The notes under the pieces are model-generated. The model did not search any database. It had not been told where the DNA came from and saw only the letters and a list, made by a program, of their open reading frames with translations. Position numbers and translations under genes: made by a program. From Epiperipatus broadwayi (lineage: Eukaryota; Onychophora; Udeonychophora; Euonychophora; Peripatidae), in NCBI GenBank assembly GCA_028023455.1, contig JAQFVV010000503.1:391755-455754 (forward strand): a stretch of 64,000 nucleotides of DNA, in the 5' to 3' direction. This document shows, in pieces, positions 51,018-61,199 of the stretch (positions are counted from its first letter, which is position 1; every line of letters starts with the position of its first letter).

Positions 51018-51075
51018 AAATTATATTATTTTAGAAGTACTTTCGACTACAAATTTTGTAGTCTTTATCAACTAT
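51018..51075 (-). ncRNA. Hammerhead-like motif in PLE2 head, minus arm
   Basis: The minus-strand RNA has UUGAUAA (RC of 51065-51071; consensus CUGAUGA), one extra A, stem II GACUAC/GUAGUC extended to 9 bp (51045-51063), and GAAAGUACUUC (51034-51044). GAAA is intact. The following AGUACU is self-complementary, as in hammerheads with very short stem III that act as dimers. AU-rich flanks (UUAUAUA / AAUAUAAUUU) can form stem I. Two core positions are mutated (C3 and G8), so this copy should be inactive. Stem II covaries with the 52.9-kb copy. Confidence 0.5.
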
Positions 51076-51097
51076 ATAACATTGAATAATCAATGTT

Positions 51098-51157
51098 ATA
51101 TAATTGATAAAGACTACCAAATGTATAGTCCAAAGTACTTCAAAATAATATAATTTA
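51098..51157 (+). ncRNA. Hammerhead-like motif in PLE2 head, plus arm
   Basis: TTGATAA (51104-51110), one A, GACTAC (51112), loop, TAGTC (51126-51130), then CAAAGTACTTC (51131-51141) where the GAAA G has become C. It mirrors the minus-arm motif and is more decayed. Confidence 0.4.
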
Positions 51158-51169
51158 TTAAATTGTATT

Positions 51170-51170
51170 G

Positions 51171-51262
<92 letters not shown>
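51170..51262. repeat. (TA)n microsatellite
   Basis: Long perfect TA array immediately before the PLE2 coding part. Confidence 0.95.
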
Positions 51263-51265
<3 letters not shown>

Positions 51266-52871
51266 AAAACAAAGGTTTACGAATGTGTTTTATTAAAAAA
51301 GATGCATATAATGATAAAATTGAAACACAAATGAGTAAATTGGGATTTGATATTATTGATAGTTATAACATGGAGGGACAATGTGTGAAATTTATAAATA
51401 GTATTTTAAAGAAGGCTAAAAGTCATTTTATGGATTGTTGTACATACTATGATATATATCCATCTATGTCTATATGCCCAAGAATATTTGCTAAAATTAA
51501 ACTTTAAAAAGTAAAAAACCTCTTAGATTGATGATTGATTTTGATGTATCATTTATGTATAAAACAGTTAAATATATTGGTAAATTGTTAAAAGATATGT
51601 TGGGTTTTGGAAGATAATTTGTTGATAGAATTTGAAATATAAAAATAAATGATAATGATATGTTAGCTTCATTGGATGTAATGGAATTATATGGATCAAA
51701 TGATCATCTTGAATCTATAAATTTAATTGAAATTGAACGAATTAGTATGTCTGTAAATAAAACATTTAATAAATTGTATTATTGAATCACTAAAATTTAT
51801 AAGTGATAATAAAATTTATACTAGATATATTGATGATGTTTTTTTTTGTGGTCTTAAAGGCATTATTGATGTTCTTTTATATAATCTGAATAATTTAAAT
51901 AATTTAAAATGGACTATTGAGAATGAACAAAATGGAAAAATAAAATTTTTGGATTTACAAATATTTAGAGATGTTGCTAATTTAAATTATAAATTAATTT
52001 TTAAACCTATTAGAGACATAGGATATATTTATTTTAAATCATGTGTTCCAATGATACATAAAATTCCAAGTGTCTTGCGTTGTTAGCCAAGAGGTATTGC
52101 AGCCGCCATGCAAGCAAGTAGTTGGTTGCAGACGGTTGTGGGTTCGCGTCCCGGCCGATGCTATGACACATGGAAAAAAAATAAAATGCAAAGTCTGAAA
52201 TCATTTTTGCATTGCAATGATAAATTATGTAAATATAAGAGTGATAAAATTTTAAATATCGAACTCTTTGCTAATGAACTTTTAAATGTTGGTTATGATA
52301 AAAACCAAATCTTGTGTATAGTAAATTCATTTAATAATAAGAAGAGAGTTTGCAATGTTACTTTAGATAATAAAAAATGGATATCTATGCCATTTATAAA
52401 TAACATGCGATCTAATTAATTAAAAATATATTAAAAGAAAAGTATAATATTTCAGTTTGTGTTCCTCCTAATAATAATCGATTGATTAATAATTCTAAGT
52501 GTATAATTCCTCAATTTCAAAGAAGTAATATAATTTATCAGAGTTTATGTGGATGTCAGAAATTATATATCGGTGAATCGAGATGTTCTGTGGAAAAAAG
52601 ATTGAAGGAGCACCAATTATTATACAATTAAATTTTAAAAAATGTAAATAGTCAATTTAATACAGCTTCAGTATTGTTTGACCTCGAAAAAACTTGTAAA
52701 TATAGGTTTACATTTAATAGTAATGAAATAAAAATATTAATAGAAGAATGTAATCATAAAAAGAGGAAAATTAAAGAGGCAATTTTGATTGATAAATATA
52801 AGGATGATGTTATTAATAGGCAAGGTGCAAATATGGCCATAGATAGCTTATGGAAATATATGAAATATTAA
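51263..52871 (+). pseudogene. PLE2 polyprotein, RT plus GIY-YIG, broken
   Basis: A Penelope-like reverse transcriptase read in shifting plus frames. The first frame (51283-51507) ends in the conserved CPRIFAKIKL block (family form P-.YGLPKIHK). Then come PLRLMIDFDVSFMYKTVKYI, LASLDVMELYGS (51664; equivalent of SFDVVSLFTNVP), a deletion that removes the MGSPLSP region, and KIYTRYIDDVFFCG (YIDD at 51826). LKWTIENEQNGKIKFLDLQI follows. After the SINE insertion, FLHCNDKLCKYKSDKILNIE continues. The GIY-YIG nuclease is IIYQSLCGCQKLYIGESRCS (52525) and KRLKEHQLLY. The C-terminus KRKIKEAILIDKYKDDVINR ends at 52871. RT aspartates are present, but stops at 51507, 51617 and 52631, the deletion and the SINE make it inactive. 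Confidence 0.8.
52080..52190 (+). mobile_element. tRNA-derived SINE inserted in PLE2
   Basis: A GC-rich insert splits the PLE2 frame between IPSVLRC and FLHCNDKL, which are adjacent in PLE1 (SYRC-FLFNNKKL). It has an A box TTAGCCAAGAGG (52083-52094) and a B box GGTTCGCGTCC (52141-52151), spaced as in a tRNA gene, and ends in an A-rich tail (GGAAAAAAAATAAAATGC). Imperfect flanking words CCAAGTGTCT (52064) and CAAAGTCTG (52189) may be the target duplication. It is short, with only a tRNA-like head and tail. The 52108-52419 open frame running through it is a fusion artefact. Confidence 0.6.
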
Positions 52872-52879
52872 GTTTAAAA

Positions 52880-52950
52880 AAATTGAAATTCAGTTCAAGC
52901 TGATGAGAATTACCATGTAATTGAAAGTGCTACAAAAGAATTTAAACTAT
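52880..52950 (+). ncRNA. Hammerhead-like motif at PLE2 3' end
   Basis: CTGATGA (52900-52906), one extra G, a perfect 6-bp stem II AATTAC/GTAATT with a CAT loop (52908-52922), GAAA (52923-52926), then GTGCTAC. Distal AAATTC (52886-52891) can pair with GAATTT (52938-52943) as an outer stem I. The arrangement equals the head motif (51045-51071) including the extra base. Two stem II pairs differ by compensatory change: A-U for G-C and U-A for C-G. It begins 24 bases after the PLE2 stop. The short stem III and the extra base make activity doubtful. Confidence 0.55.
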
Positions 52951-52977
52951 AATATTGCATTCACCATTAATTTATAT

Positions 52978-52980
52978 ATC

Positions 52981-53007
<27 letters not shown>
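52978..53007. repeat. (TA)n at PLE2 3' end
   Basis: TA array ending directly in the right copy of the 19-bp flanking repeat. Confidence 0.9.
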
Positions 53008-53012
<5 letters not shown>

Positions 53013-53035
53013 GGCACAATATATATATATATATC

Positions 53036-53205
53036 ATATCAAATCACTTCAAAGGTTAAAAAATTTTCAGTTCTGCTCTTTTTGAACTAGCTGTTCTGAG
53101 ATATAAGCTTTAATATATTTATTCAAAGAAAGCTTAGCTAAAAATTTCTTAATGTTTAAAGTGATCAGATATTTGATATTTATTTCAAGTATCAGTATGT
53201 ACTGA
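53036..53205. repeat. FB2-related fragment
   Basis: ATCAAATCACTTCAAAGGTT at 53039 and its inverse, CTTAATGTTTAAAGTGATCA near 53146, bracket GTTCTGAGATATAAGCTTTA, which resembles GTTTTGAGATGTAGTCTCTA at 20298. It is a shortened FB2 palindrome at the junction between R2/PLE2 and the LTR element. Confidence 0.55.
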
Positions 53206-53260
53206 AATTACTTTCATACATATATATGAACTTATTATTTCAATATATATATACATATAT

Positions 53261-55335
53261 TGTAACGATATATAAATATGTCGTTACATTAATTTAAAAT
53301 AAAAACTTAAAAGTTCGCAAATAAAAGTAAAAAACTAAACGCTAAAATTAAAATGTTTGTTAAACGTATATATATTCGCACAGATGCTAAACTTTAAAAA
53401 TATTTTTTTTTAATAAATAAAAAAAGGTATTTGAATGTATTTTTTTTATAAAAAAAGATTTAAATATAAAAATAGTTTAAAAAAGAAATAACGTAAGTAA
53501 AAATAAAAACAGGTATTAATTAATTCCTGTAATCTGTAAATGGAAATGATTGTTTATTAATTATCCAAAAGCTGTCTAATTAAAAAGTCAGAGAGTAAAT
53601 TAGATAAGAGAATAAAGAGATTTTAGCTTGACCAATGGAAGCACTAAGCCTTGGCTCGGACCCTAACGAAAGTGATGGATTAGTGACGTTTTGTTGATTG
53701 AATCCGTGTGGATTAATATAAAAAGGGAAATACAGTTTTTTCTGACAGTTCCAGCATTGTGTGTTTGAGAGTTGTGGTAGGACGCACATACCACACTCTC
53801 TATTTAAAAAAGAAAAAGGAAAAGACTGTGATACCTTGAACCAGCTATTGCCATCTCCAGAACATTATCTTCCAATGGAGGCGTCACGGGAATTAAAAGC
53901 AGAAACCTGGACTCTTCTACCATAAGCTATATGAAATGAACAATTATTAAAATCAATTAAGAACTTTCGTCAAGTTTTACAAATTGATAAACAAGCCAAC
54001 TTAAATGTTAAAATGGACTCTTATCTGACTCTTGTAAGTTTTTAAATCAAATTAATAATGTTTAATTTTATATGTTTTCCGATTGATAAAAATCATTTCC
54101 ATTTTTTTTCTTTCTTATTGTATAAATTGTTTATTGTTTAAATTTTAAATGATGAAATTTAGGTTGGGTATAGACGTTGCATAGGTTCGTTAGCGGTTGA
54201 TTATGTTGAAGTTTTCACATTTGATTAGAATATATAGGTCAACGAGGTTAATGCGGGCATCTTACGATGAATGCCACGGAGCCTTGTGTATTCCCTTTGC
54301 AATTGACGTGATCGATGATTTTGTATTTTGATCGATTGTGTTTAATTTGGATGTTTTTGACCGTGGAATCTGTGCAGCTGATCTATACTCAACATTTTAA
54401 AAGCAAATTTATAAAAATAATCTGTGCGAACATATTTAAATGTTAAATTTAAGTCGGGCGTGAATGGCTATATAGTTTTGTAAAGTTATATTAAGGGAGG
54501 GTAATCTTAGGTTATTCATTTCGTAGTTGAATTGGTTCAATGGATTGGATATATTTGTGTAATTGTAGATGTAGTATGAGGTCCGCTACGGGCAGGATTA
54601 TAGATATATGCCACACACCCTCTGTTTGCCTATGGATGGGTTTGTAAGTCGGCAGAAGACCGCAGTCCATTCCTATGGAGTTTTTTGTTTATTGTTCTAC
54701 TTGCCAACAGATGTAACATTCCTGTTGGTGGAGAGTCAATGTCTTCTCTATTTCTACTTATTGTTCAGATGTACATTCCTGACAGTATAGTATTTTGTGT
54801 TGTCGTATCATGCTACATTGAATACATGAATGTATCAGATGGATTGGCGCCAGTTTGGTTGCGAAATTTGTTGCCTAAGGTTAAATCAGGGAAGAATATT
54901 TTCTTTTCAAATGCAGATCTATGTAGTCTATTCATACTTGACTATCTAAATAAAATATTAAACTCATTGAAACTTAGTTAAATGTAAAATTAAAAGATTA
55001 ATAGAAAAATCTAAAATGTTGAATTTATTCCTCAAAATTTAAATGTTATTTTATATGTGCGTAAATAAATATTTTTATGTGTTAATTTCTGGCAGTGGCT
55101 TTTATTTATTGATATTTAAGATATAAATTAAGATATAGATTTTTATCTCTGCGTCTCCGCTGAGCTAGTGACTTGGGCTAACGATCGGAATATTTAAATA
55201 AAGTGGAATCTTAACAGCGCGTATCTGCCTACTTTATAAATTTTTCTAGGCTCAAATGCCTAGATGGCGCCCTGGTAGTTGCAGATATTGTTTTTGCGGT
55301 TAGATTCGATCTTCACTTTCATTTCGATCGTTATA
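53261..55335 (+). repeat. 5' LTR (2075 bp)
   Basis: It is colinear over its full length with 55941-58011 and, more distantly, with the solo LTR at 20910-22850. It contains ATTAATATAAAAAGGGAAAT (53713), a possible core promoter region, GTGGTAGGACGCACATACCA (53774), a GTAAATAAATATTTTTATG region (55061) that could supply a polyadenylation signal, and TGGCGCCCTGG (55265) near the end. The open frames inside (for example 54608-54981) are broken relative to the 3' LTR and are probably not genes. Confidence 0.8.
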
Positions 55336-55940
55336 ATTGGCATCCCAAGTGTGGCCTTACCTCAGAGATTGACCCTGAGAAGGGGAATTGATGATGATGA
55401 AATTTTCTATCTTTAATAAACACGAGTGCCCTGAGAATTTTAAAAGTGAATCATGCCCGTAAATTTTTTTTCTGAAATTGTATAAATATATTTGTTGTAT
55501 TGACGTGGAGTTACAGTTTGAAATTTTGTCTTAAAGGTGCTGCCAGTAAGAAAAATTGCGCATATGTAGAGATAAATTCGAGGAATAAAAACTAATAAAT
55601 AAAACGTAATAATAAATCTAAATCATATTTTTTTTAAAAAAAAAAAGTCTTGTTAAATTAAAATCTAATCGTTCAAACTTGCCTAAGTAATAGTTAAAGG
55701 TAGGAGAAATGAAACTTGGAAGGGAGGGGGCAGAAATTTAGCTGGTAATAGGGAATCAACAGTCAACTTTTTTTTTTGTAATCATTATATTTGTGTGTAA
55801 TTACTGTTTTGTCTTGTAAAAAAAAAGTTTTGTCCTTTTGAAATTTTCATATATAATCAATTTGTGTAACGTAATTACTAACACTAAGTAAATTCTTTTT
55901 TTTTTTTAATGTTTTTGTTTTTTGAGGAAGTTTACTGATA
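55336..55940 (+). repeat. Interior of the non-autonomous LTR element
   Basis: It begins AT, then TGGCATCCCAAGTGTGG (55338-55354), close to TTGGCATC..AAGTGGGAT primer-binding sites of Ty3/gypsy elements. A GGAAGGGAGGGGGCAG purine tract lies at 55719-55734 and GAGGAAG at 55924, near the 3' LTR. Long A and T runs fill the rest. No open frame over 100 codons and no retroviral motif. Confidence 0.6.
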
Positions 55941-58011
55941 TGTAACGATATATAAATATGTCGTTACATTAATTTAAAATAAAAACTTAAAAGTTCGCAA
56001 ATAAAAGTAAAAAACTAAACGCTAAAATTAAAATGTTTGTTAAACGTATATACATTCGCACAGATGCTAAACTTTAAAAATATTTTTTTTAATAAATAAA
56101 AAAAGGTATTTGAATGTATTTTTTTTATAAAAAAAGATTTAAATATAAAAATAGTTTAAAAAAGAAATAACGTAAGTAAAAATAAAAACAGGTATTAATT
56201 AATTCCTGTAATCTGTAAATGGAAATGATTGTTTATTAATTATCCAAAAGCTGTCTAATTAAAAAGTCAGAGAGTAAATTAGATAAGAGAATAAAGAGAT
56301 TTTAGCTTGACCAATGGAAGCACCAAGCCTCAGCCCGGACCCGAACGAAAATTTGGATTAGTGACGTTTTGTTGATTGAATCCGTGTGGATAATATAAAA
56401 AGGGAAATACAGTTTTTTCGGCAGTTCCAGCGTTGTGTGTTTGAGAGTTGTGGTAGGACGCACATACCACACTCTCTATTTAAAAAAGAAAAAGGAAAAG
56501 ACTGTGATACCTTGAACCAGCTATTGCCATCTCCAGAACATTATCTTCCAATGGAGGCGTCGTGGGAATTAAAAGCAGAAACCTGGACTCTTCTACCATA
56601 AGCTATATGAAATGAACAATTATTAAAATCAATTAAGAACTTTCGTCAAGTTTTATAAATTGATAAACAAGCCAACTTAAATGTTAAAACGGACTCTTAT
56701 CTGACTTTTGTAAGTTTTTAAATCAAATTAATAATGTTTAATTTTATATGTTTTCCGATTGATAAAAATCATTTCCATTTTTTTTCTTTCTTATTGTATA
56801 AATTGTTTATTGTTTAAATTTTAAATGATGAAATTTAGGTTGGGTATAGATGTTGCATAGGTTTGTTAGCGGTTGATTATGTTGAAGTTTTCACATTTGA
56901 TTAGAATATATAGGTCAACGAGGTTAATGGGGGCATCTTATGATGAATGCCATGGAGCCTTGTGTATTCCCCATTGCAATTGACGTGATCGATGATTTTG
57001 TATTTTGATCGATTGTGTTTAATTTGGATGTTTTTGACCATGGAATCTGTGCAGCCGATCTATACTCAACATTTTAAAAGCAAATTTATAAAAATAATCT
57101 GTGCGAACGTATTTAAATGTTAAATTTAAGTCGGGCGTGAATGGCTATATAGTTTTGTAAAGTTATATTAAGGGAGGGTAATCTTAGGTTATTCATTTCG
57201 TAGTTGAATTGGTTCAATGGATTGGATATATTTGTGTAATTGTAGATGTAGTATGAGGTCCGCTACGGGCAGGATTATAGATATATGCCCACACCCTCTG
57301 TTTGCATATGGATGGGTTTGTAAGTCGGCAGAAGACTGCAGTCCATTCCTATGGAGTTTTTTGTTTATTGTTCTACTTGCCAACAGATGTGACATTCCTG
57401 TTGGTGGAGAGTCAATGTCTTCTCTATTTCTACTTATTGTTCAGATGTACATTCCTGACAGTATAGTATTTTGTGTTGTCGTATCATGCTACATTGAATA
57501 CATGAATGTATCAGATGGATTGGCGCCAGTTTGGTTGCGAAATTTGTTGCCTAAGGTTAAATCAGGGAAGAATATTTTCTTTTCAAATGCAGATCTATGT
57601 AGTCTATTCATACTTGACTATCTAAATAAAATATTAAACTCATTGAAACTTAGTTAAATGTAAAATTAAAAGATTAATATAAAAATCTAAAATGTTAAAC
57701 TTATTCCTCAAAATTTAAATGTTATTTTATATGTGCGTAAATAAATATTTTTATGTGTTAATTTCTGGCAGTGGCTTTTATTTATTGATATTTAAGATAT
57801 AAATTAAGATATAGATTTTTATCTCTGCGTCTCCACTGAGCTAGTGACTTGGGCTAACGATCGGAATATTTAAATAAAGTGGAATCTTAACAGCGCGTAT
57901 CTGCCTACTTTATAAATTTTTCTAGGCTCAAATGCCTAGATGGCGCCCTGGTAGTTGCAGATATTGTTTTTGCAGTTAGATTCGATCTTCACTTCCATTT
58001 CGATCGTTATA
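55941..58011 (+). repeat. 3' LTR (2071 bp)
   Basis: Near-identical to the 5' LTR. Differences include CACCAAGCCTCAGCCCGGAC (56320) against CACTAAGCCTTGGCTCGGAC (53642), a few single-base changes, and a frame-changing difference near 57288 (ATGCCCACACC against ATGCCACACACC). The difference near 57288 opens a 146-codon frame here only, which argues against coding. Confidence 0.8.

Positions 58012-58054
<43 letters not shown>
58012..58054. repeat. (TA)n(TG)n microsatellite
   Basis: TA array followed by about 12 TG units, directly after the 3' LTR. Confidence 0.9.
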
Positions 58055-58055
<1 letters not shown>

Positions 58056-58639
58056 AAATATACAACTAATGTAATACCTAAATTTTAAAAATCTTCAAAT
58101 GGAATTTTAACACTTTCATGCTACACAAATGATATTCCCAAATTTATTATAAAAGTGCAAAGAGCTTATGTAATGGTTTTTAAAAATTTGGAAGATATAT
58201 TTTTTTAAAATAAGTAGAGATTATTCTGTAATGCATTAGAAATACTTTTTTATGCTGATGATTATTTTGATACAATTGAATTGAGATGACTGTATTTGGG
58301 ATACAATAGAGTTGAGATGAGTGTTTTACTGTGCAATAATTGTTTAACTTTCCACAAGATAATAAAAGTGTGTAGAAACCAGTTTCAATTTTGCATGAGA
58401 TTATGTAATAAAAGTAATCAATTATGAACATGGGATAAATATTAGGATGTGGTATCACTATGAAATAACATATATATTATTTATAACTGAGACTTACATT
58501 TTTTATCTAGACTAGTAATAATCTATAGTTTAATAAATGTTTAATAATAATCATTAATATATTTATCTGAAGTTGTTAGTTTCACATTTGTGAGTGCAGT
58601 ATGTTTAACACTTAGAAATGAAGCATTAATCATTTGGCA
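58055..58639. other. AT-rich spacer
   Basis: A small direct repeat (GATACAATTGAATTGAGATGA at 58268 and GATACAATAGAGTTGAGATGA at 58300) is visible. No gene recognised. Confidence 0.4.
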
Positions 58640-58770
58640 TTGATAAACACTGAACAAATGATGAAGATGTAAGACATTGTTATCTGGACCAATTGATAAG
58701 TTACTGGTCCAGCATGAAATGTATGTCTTAGTGATCATTCATCTTTTTCCAGATATCTTTATTCATATGT
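58640..58770 (+). repeat. FB3 fragment with degenerate hammerhead-like motif
   Basis: TATCTGGACC AATTGATAAG TTACTGGTCC AGCAT GAAA TGTATGTC TTAG TGATCATTC (58681-58740, spaced by element) aligns with the 41.9- and 29.1-kb cores. GAAA and a UC cleavage dinucleotide are intact, but CTGATGA has become TTGATAA. It supports the family consensus and is itself inactive. Confidence 0.45.
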
Positions 58771-58792
58771 TTTAAGAATAAGAAATGAAATT

Positions 58793-58797
<5 letters not shown>

Positions 58798-58842
<45 letters not shown>
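58798..58842. repeat. (TA)n microsatellite
   Basis: Perfect TA array at the left border of palindrome FB4. Confidence 0.95.
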
Positions 58843-58847
<5 letters not shown>

Positions 58848-60070
58848 AACAAAACAAGTTATAAATTTCATTACTTGCTATAGCTTGCATTTTATGTTAC
58901 TAGATGGAGCTTTACCAATAGCCCACGATCAAGCTTAGTTTACATAAACACTGAGAGAGATAGAAATTCAATAACTTTTTCAAATTGTCTCCAACATCTA
59001 AACCATGGTTTTGAGCTAGTTCTCACATCAGTAAAGGGCAGGAAGACCAGAAACTAGATCTAAACTCCAACTCTACTAAGCAGCCTTTATGAAACTCATT
59101 TCTATCAGTTTGAAAGCACAAATTTTTCAGATATGTAAATATCTTCAAATCCAGTCAAACAAACTAGATAGCTATATGGGTCTGAATTCAGTTCAGTTTC
59201 ACCATATAGTAAAAGCCTCTGCAATATATATCATTGCAAAAACCTTCAAGGGTGCATTTATGATAAACAAAACAAGTTATACATTTCGTAACTTGCTACA
59301 GTTTGCATTTTATGTTACTAGATGGAGCTTTACCAATAGCCCATGATCAAGCTTAGTTTACATAAACACTGAGAGAAATAGAATTCAATATCTTATTTAA
59401 ATTGTCTCCAACCTGTAAACCTTGGTTTCAAGCTAGTTGATAGAAATGAGTTTCATAAAGGCTGCTTAGTAGAGTTGGAGTTTAGATCTAGTTTCTGGTT
59501 TTCCTGCCCTTTACTGACGTGAGCCAACTAGCTCGAAACCATGGTTTAAAGGTTGGAGACAATTTGAAAGCAATATTGAATTCTATCTCTCTGTGTGTTT
59601 ATGTAAACTAAGCTTGATCATGGGCTATTGGTAAAGCTCCATCTAGTAACATAAAATGCAAACTATAGCAAGTTATGAAATGTATAACTTGTTTTGTTTA
59701 TCATAAATTCACCCTTGAAGGTTTTTGCAATGATATAGATTGCAGAGGCTTTTACTATATGGTGAAACTGAACTGAAATCAGACCCATATAGCTATCTAG
59801 TTTGTTTGACTGGATTTTTTGAAGATATTTACATATCTGAAAAATTCGTGCTTTCAAACAGATAGAAATGAATTTCATAATGGCTGTTTAATAGAGTTGG
59901 AGTTTAGATCTAGTTTCTGGTCTTCCTGCCCTTTTCTGACATGAGCCAACTAGCTCGAAACCATGGTTTAAAGGTTGGAGACAATTTGAAAGAGATGTTG
60001 AATTCTATCTCTCTCAGTGTTTATGTAAACTAAGCTTGATCATGGGCTATTGGTAAAGCTCCATCAAGTA
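58848..60070. repeat. FB4, 1.2-kb modular palindrome
   Basis: The order is X, Y, X, then inverted X, Y, X: X1 58848-59107, Y1 59108-59262, shortened X2 59263-59438, inverted X2 59439-59702, inverted Y 59703-59868, inverted X1 59869-60070. X holds CTAGATGGAGCTTTACCAAT, AGCTTAGTTTACATAAACAC, ACCAGAAACTAGATCTAAAC and AACTCCAACTCTACTAAGCA. Y holds CAGTCAAACAAACTAGATAG and CTATATGGGTCTGAATTCAG. Y shares CATATAGGTCTGAACTCAG with FB1 (2314). The mirror-image open frames at 59089-59346 and 59663-59878 are the same Y sequence and not genes. A TA array lies on each side. Confidence 0.8.

Positions 60071-60113
<43 letters not shown>
60070..60113. repeat. (TA)n(TG)n microsatellite
   Basis: TA array then TG array at the right border of FB4. 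The same TA-TG order follows the 3' LTR at 58012. Confidence 0.9.
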
Positions 60114-61199
60114 CATATTACTAACCTAATTTCAAATATAAAATATCACTAACACCAAATGTTACATTAATTTTAGCAGTGTTACATTGTGACACAAACA
60201 TAAAGTTCAAATAAAACAGCACAGGTAAAATGTCAATCTTTTACCTGTAATCTATAAAGTTCTTAAGAATATGGAAAAATTATGTAAAGAAGAAATATGA
60301 AACTAAATCAGCAAAGATCTTCATAAATAAGCAAACATATTTTTATTTATATAAAAAAATAAAAATTAATGTAATAGTCATTTTAAACATTCAAAAACTC
60401 ATAAACACAAATATACAAGAAATAGTACCAGTTGTATATGACTAGATAAAATTCAAATATAAAATCTTACTAATCCCAAATTCTACATTAATTTTAGCAG
60501 TGCTATCTTAAAAAATAAAAAAAATCTGAATAAAATAGCACAGGTAAAATATAATCTCTTACCTATAAGCTGCAAAATATATGTGTGTGTAATTGGAATA
60601 TTGTGTATGGTATACATTTTCAGATTGTTTTAGCCATCTCTTGATCACCTCATGAGTAAAAATTGATATATAGAATATTTGTATCATATATTGTAACAGT
60701 CAAAACATGTCTATCTCACTAACACATTGCAGAATTTAAACCCGGGACATAGAACTCAACACTAGGAGAGTTACCTCCCAGAAATCCCAAGTTCGAATCC
60801 AAAGTCCAAACTCCACAATGCCCTCTACATGATAACACATTTTAATGCTACTAATAGTATAATTTCATGCCAGTGCCAGTGATCAGAGAAAACAAAAGAC
60901 TCTATATCTAAAATAGCCCTAGGTTAATTTAATAATAACTTATAGATGTGCCAAAGATAAGTTTAATGTACTATGTAATTTATATTGCACCCCGAATAAA
61001 TAGAGAAAAAGAAATAAATTTAGAAATAAGATTTTAATAATTTGACAATAAAATAATTTAGTGATATAAATTGGATAGTTATATAATAAACAAACAAGAT
61101 GGCTGATACCTCATACTTGGTTTCGTTTAAATAAAGTGTCTAAAATATAGTGACACGGTAGGCATATGCGAGTCACATAAAGTCTAAAGAGTTTGAAAT
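60114..61199. other. AT-rich DNA with weak tRNA-like words
   Basis: Two related segments repeat (AAATATAAAATATCACTAACAC with TTACATTAATTTTAGCAGTG near 60133; AAATATAAAATCTTACTAATCC with TACATTAATTTTAGCAGTG near 60454), a diverged direct repeat of about 110 bases. Bases 60720-60800 contain AAGTTCGAATCC and, inverted, GGGTTTAAATTCTGC, both B-box-like, without convincing A boxes. No gene. Confidence 0.35.

Larger units (their letters stand above)
51016..51157. repeat. Palindromic head of PLE2
   Basis: AAATTATATTATTTTAGAAG, TACTTTCGACTAC... is mirrored by GTCCAAAGTACTTC, AAAATAATATAATTT. The centre is ATTGAATAATCAAT at 51081-51094. Each arm contains one hammerhead-like core, in opposite orientation and pointing outward. 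Confidence 0.8.
50996..53007 (+). mobile_element. PLE2, Penelope-like retroelement
   Basis: A 2.01-kb insertion into the end of R2, bounded by the 19-bp direct repeat. Order: a palindromic head with hammerhead-like cores (51016-51157), a (TA)n array (51170-51262), the coding part on the plus strand (51263-52871), a terminal hammerhead-like motif (52895-52935) and a second TA array (52978-53006). This matches the scheme of Penelope-like elements: pseudo-LTR, RT, GIY-YIG endonuclease, terminal repeat. It is 5'-shortened inside the coding region and interrupted by a tRNA-SINE. Confidence 0.75.
53261..58011 (+). mobile_element. Complete non-autonomous LTR retrotransposon
   Basis: Two nearly identical direct repeats of 2.07 kb flank only 605 bases. 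The 5' LTR starts TGTAACGATA at 53261 and the 3' LTR ends ATCGTTATA at 58011; these tips form a short imperfect inverted repeat, as LTR ends do. ATAT precedes the element (53257-53260) and follows it (58012-58015), although TA-rich flanks weaken this as a duplication. A primer-binding-like site lies 2 nt after the 5' LTR. No gag or pol frame is present, so proteins would have to come in trans. High LTR identity (about 97% by eye) indicates a fairly recent insertion. LTRs more than three times the interior length make it unlike ordinary TRIMs. Confidence 0.75.

Noticed and set aside
57217-57657. 146-residue frame in the 3' LTR
   Set aside because: The same region of the 5' LTR is broken by a 1-nt difference, and no family motif is visible.
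59089-59878. Mirror-image frames of 71-85 residues
   Set aside because: They are the Y module of palindrome FB4 read from each arm.
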